From assembly GCA_003550325.1 (NCBI GenBank), contig QKWP01000246.1, positions 130,871 through 194,870 of the forward strand: a DNA stretch of 64,000 nucleotides, written 5' to 3'. Below are positions 57,212 to 64,000 of the stretch, piece by piece. The translations under genes and the position numbers were made by a program. Positions within the stretch are counted from its first letter, which is position 1, and every line of letters starts with the position of its first letter. Origin of the DNA: Gigaspora rosea. Taxonomy: Eukaryota > Glomeromycota > Glomeromycetes > Diversisporales > Gigasporaceae. A model generated the notes under the pieces. The model searched no databases, was not told the origin of the DNA, and was given only the letters and a program-made list of their open reading frames with translations.

Positions 57212-58756
57212 TTATAATAATTCAACAATACGTGCACGTGGTACCAAAGCAACATTTGTAACATTTGCTTCAACCTCTTTTCTAAAATTTTCATCTAAAT
57301 CTGAATCTCTGTATACAGCAACATAATTCAAAGCCTTGTTTCGTATACAGAATTCGATTAACGCTCTAGTATGTTTCTCGTCATTAAGGCGATAGATTAA
57401 CAGTTTTTTTAAAGGTGCATTGCAATGACTGAGGAGAATGTCTATACATGGTTGCCAATTTTCTCCTAAGTCAAGATATTGCAATGTTAACGGCAACATT
57501 TCTGCAAATTGAATAACATGTACTTTGAGCTCTTCTTCTTGAATATTGTCGTCAACAAAGCACCATAGCCATAGCGAGAGAAATTGAAGCTTTTGTAAGC
57601 TACCAATAAGCTCTAGGAGTTGTATAGAAAGCTCAATATCCGAAAGATAGAGATATGTAATGTTTGGGCAGAAAGACTTAAGCGCTTCTAAAAAAAACAT
57701 TTCTTCATCAATATCACATGATGAATTAAACCTTAATCGCTGTAGTAATAAACCAGACTTTTCTAAAATTAATGGTATAGTCTGCACATCAATAGGCCAA
57801 CCAACTATTTCCAAAGTACTGATTTTACAATCTAATAAATTCAACAGCTTCGAACTACAGTTTAAAATACGAAGCGTTTCTAAATTTTTGCAATCTTTAA
57901 GTACCTCGAACTCTTTGTTATAATCACATTCTTTTATTATAACTTCTTGCAAAGAGTTTTTATGACACTCTAAAGCCGAAATTATGCCATATAATTCTGT
58001 AGGATCGTCAATTCCTTCTAAGCTAAAACGTTTAAGTTGCTCTTGTGATTTAATAATGCGTATAATAGCAAGAGATAAAGAATGAAATAATCGTGGTTCA
58101 AAATCAGAATAAATTACAAGATACAGAGAACTAATTGTCGTAATATTTTTTGCTAAAACCTTTAAGAATATAGTAATATTTTCAATGTTGAATTCTGGCA
58201 TTACTGACAAAGACAAATGTTGTAATCTTGAGAAAAGTAGCTCATTACGTCCGATTGAATAAAAGATCTCTGGCTTAAATTCAAACGATTCCGAAAACGA
58301 TAAGTCTAATTTATGTAAAACGGCGCCACTTTCAAATAATAACTTTAATAGTAAGTTAATTACAATATTCACTAATGCATCGAAATAAGTTTTTGATGAT
58401 ATCAGTTTAACAAGATTGAGATTGGTCCATTCTCTAGCTTTAGATTCCAAATCAGATAGATTAAGTTCCTTTAAAAATTTTGCGTAATTAAATAGTTTTC
58501 TGGAGATTTTCAAATTTATCCCATATTTTTTTAAAATGTATATTTCGTCTTCGTCAAGTGATGAAAAATATTCAGAAATGAATAAAGGTTTTTTATTGAA
58601 TGAAAATGGATTTTGCCAAAGAATAGGTATTGCCATTTTGCACCAATGTCGTTTTACAAGAGCGCACGAGTATAAGGAATTATGATCATTATTTAGATTA
58701 TTAAGAATATTTTCCATTAATTCAGGCATATCGCCCATGAATATTTTAGATGCCAT
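57212..58756 (-). CDS. F-box/LRR-like protein F, intact, 514 aa
   Basis: A single open exon from the ATG at 58756 to the stop at 57214-57212, with no broken codon. Residues ~5-50 form the F-box (MPELMENIL, LYSCALVKRHWCKMAIPILW). The remainder is leucine-rich with irregular repeats: LDLSFSESFEF, LQHLSLSVMPEF, LETLRILNCSSKLLNLLD, ITYLYLSDIEL, LQFLSLWLW and LQYLDLG. By family, a likely SCF ubiquitin ligase substrate receptor, cytosolic or nuclear; the substrate is unknown. It differs from E mainly at residues ~240-360 (the central LRRs) and in the last ~30 residues. The conserved promoter (TATA-like at 58850, CCAAT at 58869) is intact, so this is the copy most likely to be expressed normally. 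Confidence 0.9.
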   Translation of the reverse strand: MASKIFMGDMPELMENILNNLNNDHNSLYSCALVKRHWCKMAIPILWQNPFSFNKKPLFISEYFSSLDEDEIYILKKYGINLKISRKLFNYAKFLKELNLSDLESKAREWTNLNLVKLISSKTYFDALVNIVINLLLKLLFESGAVLHKLDLSFSESFEFKPEIFYSIGRNELLFSRLQHLSLSVMPEFNIENITIFLKVLAKNITTISSLYLVIYSDFEPRLFHSLSLAIIRIIKSQEQLKRFSLEGIDDPTELYGIISALECHKNSLQEVIIKECDYNKEFEVLKDCKNLETLRILNCSSKLLNLLDCKISTLEIVGWPIDVQTIPLILEKSGLLLQRLRFNSSCDIDEEMFFLEALKSFCPNITYLYLSDIELSIQLLELIGSLQKLQFLSLWLWCFVDDNIQEEELKVHVIQFAEMLPLTLQYLDLGENWQPCIDILLSHCNAPLKKLLIYRLNDEKHTRALIEFCIRNKALNYVAVYRDSDLDENFRKEVEANVTNVALVPRARIVELL

Positions 58757-58849
58757 AAGTACTGTACGTATTAACGTTAATATGAGAAAAGAATTTTTTG
58801 GGAAAGATAGTATGTAGATCGTTTTTTATACCAGATATGTAGCATAGTC

Positions 58850-58873
58850 TATAAATAGTAGGACCGCACCAAT
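58850..58873 (-). promoter_or_regulatory. promoter core of gene F (TATA-like plus CCAAT)
   Basis: TATAAATA (plus strand) is at 58850-58857, about 94 bp before the ATG, and CCAAT at 58869-58873 in GCACCAATCAGATGATCTAC. The order and context are shared with B and, split apart, with E. Confidence 0.55.
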
Positions 58874-59094
58874 CAGATGATCTACTTTAATCAAAACACT
58901 AAAACTTTATGTTATATAATATGACAAAATAACGTTTATATTATCAGTTATCTGTTATATCAAATTTTGCAAGGAATTTTTTTTTTTTTTTGTTAACTAG
59001 TTGCATAGATAAAATCTTGAGTTAACGACTTTTTTTTTTTTTCTAAAAATCTGATGTCATCTGATTATTAATCTGCTTGATAATCCTAATCGAT

Positions 59095-59493
59095 CAATCA
59101 AATTTGAATTAGATGAAAAGCGAACATAAAAATTTTTGAATCTTGCCGACACATTAAGAATTTAATTTTCACCATTCGAAAATAACGTCAATGGTCGCTA
59201 TTTTGAGAATGAAAGAATCCGTTTATGAATCATAATTGCCAAGTGAGGCATAAGAATAAGTTCTTGATTTCCCTCCCAAGTTTGTTTAATTTGGTGAGTT
59301 ACATTACTTGTGAACTATTTGACATGGATAAAGTTAGTCCATTATAATTATCCATTTTGAACAAAATTTTTTATATTCACTATTATTTCTGTTCGTTAAT
59401 TTGCATTGCATTTTCTTTTTGTTCTTCGAAGTCAGTAGTAATCTTTTTTTATTCTGAAATAATTTGTAGCATACTTCGATATGATAGACTATT
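59095..59493. repeat. duplicated F-box spacer, left part
   Basis: Collinear with 13120-14310 minus the Harbinger-like element. Landmarks are AACGTCAATGGTCGCTATTT, GAATCATAATTGCCAAGTGA and GTTCTTCGAAGTCAGTAGT. Homology stops at GATAGACTATT (59493) and resumes at about 63668. Confidence 0.8.
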
Positions 59494-59791
59494 AACTAGG
59501 AAACAGGTTCTGTTTAAAGTCCGAAGTATAAATATTTATTATATAATTGTTTATTTTAAAAATATATATATATGTTCGCAAATTTAGGTTGATTTTGAAA
59601 CTCATTTAATTTTTCTTATTGTTGTAAGTGCAGAACTTTCAATATTTTATATTAACATATCAAGTTAAACTTCAAACATTATAAGTATTTAAATTTTACT
59701 GAAATATATATAACGATAATTCGATAAAATGCTAAAGCTATTTTAGTGCAAACAAGTTATTTAATAAATGTGAATAAAATTTATGCACTAA

Positions 59792-59983
59792 CACCGGATA
59801 GCTCAAGTAATTAGCAAGAATAAGGCTATTACTAAAGTTCTGGAATTAATACAAACCATAGAACCGGATCGATATCTTACTATACGTGAAACAACAATTA
59901 AATCTAACGAATTTTTTCAAGTTCTTTTGCTTAATTATAATAGTTTGCTTAAAAGTTCCCTTTGGAGGCATATTAATATATAA
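59792..59983 (+). other. open frame without ATG, possible exon
   Basis: 63 sense codons run from just after a TAA to a TAA at 59981-59983: HRIAQVISKNKAITKVLELI, QTIEPDRYLTIRETTIKSN, then EFFQVLLLNYNSLLKSSLW. The composition is protein-like, in a region otherwise full of stops. The frame has no start and no recognised family. It may be a gene or transposon fragment. Confidence 0.3.
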
Positions 59984-59984
59984 A

Positions 59985-60312
59985 ATAAGTTAAATAATAA
60001 TTTGTTAAGCAATATAAAAAAAAATATAAAGAAAGTTTAATAAGTTATATAAAAAAATAATTTGAGCGATAGCTTAATAAGTTATATAAAAGAATATTTT
60101 GAACAAAGGTTTAATTCGTAATTTGAGCAAAGATTTAGTAAGTTATATAAAAAAATAACTTAAGTGAAGGTTTAATAAATAACTTGAGCAAAGGTTCAGT
60201 AAACAATTTGAGCGAAGGTTTAGTAAGTAATTTGAGTGAAGGCTTAGTGAAGTAATTTAAACGAAGGTTCAGTAAGTTATATAAAAAAAAAAAAAAATTT
60301 GAGCAAAGGTTA
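59985..60312. repeat. 24-bp-type minisatellite
   Basis: Variants of AATTTGAGCGAAGGTTTAGT AAGT are interleaved with AAGTTATATAAAAAAAT about a dozen times. The minus-strand ORF at 60135-60326 is a product of this repeat. Confidence 0.8.
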
Positions 60313-60711
60313 AATCGAAAAAACAAGTTAAAGTTAAAAAATATCCCCGACGCGTCATTGAATGTAGTAGTGCTTATTTTTATTGGCTAATTACGCGGCG
60401 TGACTAGGGATACCGTACCGCGGCATAATATAATTCATATTTTACCGCAGAAGCATATGCGACAGTTATATTTGCATATCAAGATGAATTTCGCATAATT
60501 AATAAAGCACATAAAATGGCCGGAATTAAAGATCGAGTAATATCGGGTTTATCAATTTCCCCACCAATTCCTATTTGGCGCAGCATTTGATTGTACGAAA
60601 CATAAATTTCATAAATTGTCAGATTTGAAATTTCAAATAATGGTAGAATGCTAAGTAATAAAACATACCGTCAAAGTAGTATAAAAATTTAATAAGAAAC
60701 ATATATTAGAA

Positions 60712-60989
60712 CACAAAGTTAATTTTTCGTTTTGCATAACATGGTGTTCCAAAATTTCAGTTGGCTGGTCAGATTTTTTTTTTTTAATCTACTGTAAATT
60801 AATATGCTCATGGTCACACCCAGAAAATCTTAGATTTTTTTTTCAGTCTATCGGGTAATTCCAGAAAATTAAGATCACTATCGGGTGACATCGGAGAAAA
60901 AATTAAATAGCAAAACTGGAATAAATGGTATGATTGAAATTTAAAAAAAAAGGTCGGCGGGTTATGCAAAACGAAAAATTAACTTTGTG
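60712..60989. mobile_element. 278-bp MITE
   Basis: Inverted ends CACAAAGTTAATTTTTCGTT followed by TTGCATAAC are perfect over about 29 bp on both sides. The interior has inverted ATCGGG(T/G)-type motifs. No clear target duplication. Confidence 0.78.
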
Positions 60990-61290
60990 GCCTTATGCTA
61001 AAATTTTGCAGGGAATTTTTTTGTTTGACGCAAAAGACAGTTTTGTAAACACGACTCTTTTCGTAATTTTATATTACACGGATTTTTGGTTTTATTGGTA
61101 AGTTACTGATGGGGGTTCAGTACTTACAATAACGATAACAATAAAAATTTATAATGATAATTTCGCATATTTCTATCGGATTCGCATAATCTGTAGCATA
61201 ATTTAAAAAAATTTATCGCATAATTCGCATAATTCGAAGTGTAAAGCAGGCAGAATTTGGGGTTTGTCGCAGCAGAAAATTAGGATCCCT

Positions 61291-62606
61291 AGGCGTGACG
61301 CAAATCTTACGTTTTTGATACTCCTGCACTTACTTTTTTGAAACTCCTGTATGTACCCCAAAATTACGCTTACTTTTTTGATGCAGATCTGCATATATAC
61401 ACGTGACTTGTGTTACACAAAGGCCCAGTGCATTGTTTTTGCAAAAATAATTTTTGGTTACACACTACTAGTGATTTAAGCTGGCTAATGCAGCCGCAGC
61501 TAAGCCGGCTTAGCCGGCTAAGCCAGCCGATGTAATGTGATCGGCTGGCTAATGCGGCTAAAAGCTAACTATTATAAGAATCCGATAAATTCCGAAAAGT
61601 AAAATAAATGGACATAAAGTACGGGCCAAATATCCCGAAATATTCCGAATGCAGGCCAATAGTTAGCCGTTAGCCAGCCGCTTAGCCGAAGATTTAGTCG
61701 GCTGGCTAAGCCAGCCGATTAAAACCATGTGGCTTAAATCACTACACGCTACTAATGTCGTGTAATGTTACACAAGTCTAATTTTGCCCGGCATTAAGCT
61801 TAATGCTGGTGGGCACTATCATGATAATGCCCCCGGCGGGTTAGACATAATTCCGGCACACCCTAACCCTAAATCTAGTGGTACCCTAACCCGGCATTAA
61901 GCTTAATGCTTGTGGGCACTATCATGATAATGCCCGGCGGGGTTAGACATAATTCCGGCCCACCCTAACCCTAAATCTAGGAACCCTAAAAACTAATTGT
62001 TCGAAGCAACATCCAATCACAGTTCATATACTGGTTACACGACATATGCATCTAGTATATGTACTGTGATTGGATGTTGCTTCAAACAATTAGTTTTTAG
62101 GGTTCCTAGATTTAGGGTTAGAGTGGGCCGGAATTATGTCTAACCCCGCCGGGGCATTATCATGATAGTGCCCACCAGCATTAAGCTTAATGCCGGGTTA
62201 GGGTACCACTAGATTTAGGGTTAGGGTGGGCCGGAATTATGTCTAACCCCGCCGGTGACATTATCATGATAGTGCCCACCAGCATTAAGCTTAATGCCGG
62301 GTTAGGGTACCACTAGATTTAGGGTTAGGGTGGGCCGGAATTATGTCTAACCCCGCCGGTGACATTATCATGATAGTGCCCACCAGCATTAAGCTTAATG
62401 CCGAGCAAAATTAGACTTGTGTAACGTTACACGACATTAGTAGCATGTAACCAAAAATTATTTTTGCAAAAACAATGCACTGGGCCTTTGTGTAACACAA
62501 GTCAGTGTATATATGCAGATCTGCATCAAAAAAGTAAGCGTAATTTTGGAGTACATACAGGAGTAAGTGCAGGAGTATCAAAAACGTAAGATTTGCAGGC
62601 GTGACA
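61291..62606. mobile_element. 1.3-kb foldback element with telomere-like tandem units
   Basis: Outer arms (61291-61468 and 62437-62606) are inverted copies: GCAAATCTTACGTTTTTGAT, ATGCAGATCTGCATATATAC and GGCCCAGTGCATTG. Inside, a ~104-bp unit (GGCATTAAGCTTAATGC, CACTATCATGATAATG, GGTTAGACATAATTCCGGC and CACCCTAACCCTAAATCTAG) is repeated twice in the left arm and three times, inverted, in the right arm. The arms meet at a centre near 62050 (ACATCCAATCACAGT and its inverse). A 276-bp element interrupts the left arm. GC content is well above the surroundings. Confidence 0.85.
61469..61744. mobile_element. nested MITE with 8-bp target duplication
   Basis: Ends TAGTGATTTAAGC and its inverse. CACACTAC (61461-61468) and CACGCTAC (61745-61752) flank it, 7 of 8 identical. 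The mirror arm of the foldback (about 62437-62452) is uninterrupted and so serves as an empty site. The interior contains repeated TTAGCCGGCT/GGCTGGCTAA blocks. Size and ends suggest a hAT-type MITE. Confidence 0.8.
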
Positions 62607-62652
62607 GACACTATCACGTGATGACCACATGATTAAATTTGGCAAATCTTAA

Positions 62653-63551
62653 CGTAGACCAGGGGTTTTATGATTAATCTATAGACCCCTTGTTTACCTG
62701 ATATATAATGATCTGCATGATTTTTTTTTGTTTTGATGCTTTCATCACTTCGTCACTTTTGTCCTTTTGGTGCTTCGTCGCTTTGGTGTTTCGTCAGTTT
62801 TTGGTGTTCCGTTCTCATTCTTTTGGTGCTTCGTCGGTTTTATGTGCTTTGTCTCTTTGGTGCTTCGTCGCTTTGGTGCTTCGTCCCTTTGGTGTTCTGT
62901 TACTTTGGTGCTTGTCCCTTTGGTGCTCCGTCCCTTTGGTGTTTTATCCCTTTAGTGCCTCGTCATTTCTTGGTGTTTCGTCTTTTTGGTGCTTTATCGG
63001 TTTTGGTATTTCATCCCTTTAGTGCTTTGTCGTTTTAGTGCTTCATCCCTTTGGTGCTTTGTTGGTTTTAGGATCTTTGTTCGTTTGTTCGGTACTTTGT
63101 CATTTTGGTGTTTCGTTGCCTTGACGTTTAGTTTTTTTGGTGCTTTTTTTTTCTTTTGGTGTTTTGTCTCCATGTTTCATCATTTTGGATTTTGTTTTAG
63201 TGATTTTTTTTGTAATTTTATTAAATTATCATTTATCGTTAAATAAAATGTATATTAAAATATAAATCGTAATACAGTAATAAAAATTTTTCAAAGTTTA
63301 AATGAGAATATTTTAGTAATTACATAATAAAAATTCAATCCTTTCGCACAAAGTTTCTAACATAAAATAATTTGATAAAATTTTTTTATTTTAATTTTGC
63401 GAAGTTGCAAAATTAAAATAAAAAAATTTTATTTGGTTAAGTAATTTTTGAGATACTTTCATTTAAAGTTTCAAATATGCCAAGTATTAATTGACCAATC
63501 ATATTTCAAGTTACCCCGGTCTACGATAAAATTGTAGACCCCGGGTCTACA
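62653..63551. mobile_element. TTAA-flanked element carrying a minisatellite
   Basis: TTAA at 62649-62652 and 63552-63555 flanks inverted ends CGTAGACCAGGGG and, reversed, TGTAGACCCGGGG. The TTAA target is the hallmark of piggyBac-like elements, but TIRs this short with no transposase leave the class tentative. It contains the 17-18 bp array below. Confidence 0.5.
62735..63190. repeat. 17-18 bp minisatellite, open in all three forward frames
   Basis: About 25 imperfect copies of CTTTGGTGCTTCGTCxC. Because 17 is not a multiple of three and the unit has no stop, long Phe/Trp/Cys/Leu-rich ORFs appear in three frames (62708-63022, 62733-63038, 62986-63246). I regard these as artefacts. Confidence 0.88.
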
Positions 63552-63667
63552 TTAAGGGTCCTCATTAAATTTTTGCCATGTATCTTGTCCTCGGGCAATG
63601 AATTTAATATAAATTTATTTAATATAAATTTATTTAGGTCAATGAATTTAATATAAATTTATTTAAT

Positions 63668-64000
63668 ATATAAGTTTTATTTGCAAAAATAATTTCGATA
63701 ATCGGGATTGCTAATTAAAGTTTGTATAAGGTATGGCTTAAACTTTATATAATTACTTGTTGGAAACTGAGCATTTAATAAACATACTTCAGCTAAATAA
63801 TTCATTTAGTTATCCTTTTATTATAAAATTATCGCCATTCAAGAGTATCCTTTACATTTTTATCAATAATTTTGTTTGTGCGAAAATGAATTTCAAGATC
63901 AGATTTTTAACTAACTTATCTAAATTTTTTTTCCACGTAGATTATATGAAAATTTGCAACTGTAACAATAAAATTTGAAACACATTTCATGATAGGGTGA
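63668..64000. repeat. duplicated F-box spacer, right part
   Basis: Collinear with 14375-14735. Landmarks are TAATTTCGATAATCGGGATT, GCTTAAACTTTATAT and CCACGTAGATTATATGAAAA. The window ends inside this unit, so another C-like F-box copy probably follows outside. Confidence 0.75.

Larger units (their letters stand above)
59494..63610. mobile_element. ~4.1-kb insertion relative to the paralogous spacer
   Basis: Spacer sequence that is continuous at 14310-14390 is split here. The insert contains a possible exon (59792), a minisatellite, a 278-bp MITE, a large foldback and a TTAA-flanked element. It may be one composite element or several nested insertions. The right edge is blurred by a duplicated AATGAATTTAATATAAATTT at 63598 and 63642. 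Confidence 0.6.

Noticed and set aside
60135-60326. Minus-strand Leu-rich ORF
   Set aside because: Produced by the 24-bp-type minisatellite.
32100-62230. True telomere or chromosome end
   Set aside because: CCCTAA runs are short, in both orientations and always inside inverted-repeat elements; no terminal array exists in the window.

Overview
The window looks like nuclear DNA of an arbuscular mycorrhizal fungus, most likely Rhizophagus (Glomeromycotina). It is strongly AT-rich and gene-poor. Its genes have short GT-AG introns and belong to families known to be hugely expanded in that genus: F-box/LRR proteins, Sel1-repeat proteins, BTB-BACK-TLDc proteins and GRF/RING zinc-finger proteins. 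The rest is a dense mosaic of decayed transposons. No bacterial, organellar or rRNA features are visible. The genus is inferred from protein family style and not from a search.

Layout. 0-4.4 kb: a 3' exon of an unknown gene, then a decayed Helitron Rep gene on the minus strand. 6.0-6.4 kb: a Sel1-repeat remnant. 8.6-17.0 kb: three F-box/LRR pseudogenes on the minus strand (A 8.6 kb, B 11.0 kb, C 15.5 kb), with a Harbinger-like element between B and C. 20.0-21.0 kb: Sel1-repeat remnants on both strands. 21.6-23.2 kb: an intact F-box/LRR gene (E, 518 aa). Its upstream region was split by at least two, probably three, insertions (23.3-29.4 kb). 30.3-36.0 kb: a hAT-like element with a perfect 8-bp target duplication, itself full of smaller elements. 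36.5-37.2 kb: a BTB/BACK/TLDc pseudogene. 42.2-45.1 kb: a GRF/RING zinc-finger gene split by a pogo-type element. 46.2-50.2 kb: a 4-kb element with about 237-bp terminal inverted repeats (TIRs). 51.8-54.0 kb: two further TIR elements. 54.1-56.2 kb: a chimeric F-box pseudogene (G+H). 57.2-58.8 kb: a second intact F-box/LRR gene (F, 514 aa). 59.5-63.6 kb: a 4.1-kb insertion rich in foldback elements and minisatellites.

The most useful internal evidence is a higher-order repeat of the form A-B-spacer-C. It occurs at 8.6-17 kb and again at 52.4-64 kb, with a single copy around E. Each block acts as an empty-site control for the other, so several insertions (13186-13968, 23296-27033, 52617-53964, about 59494-63610) can be delimited by comparison inside the window.

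Only two long genes look intact, E and F. Both are predicted F-box adaptors, probably substrate receptors of SCF ubiquitin ligases. The best candidate for an undescribed system is the 3.7-kb element at 23296-27033. It has 17-bp TIRs, an 8-9 bp target duplication, and a broken gene that starts with a Cys/His cluster and ends with a Lys/Thr-rich linker and a RING-like finger. I could not assign it to a known transposase superfamily.
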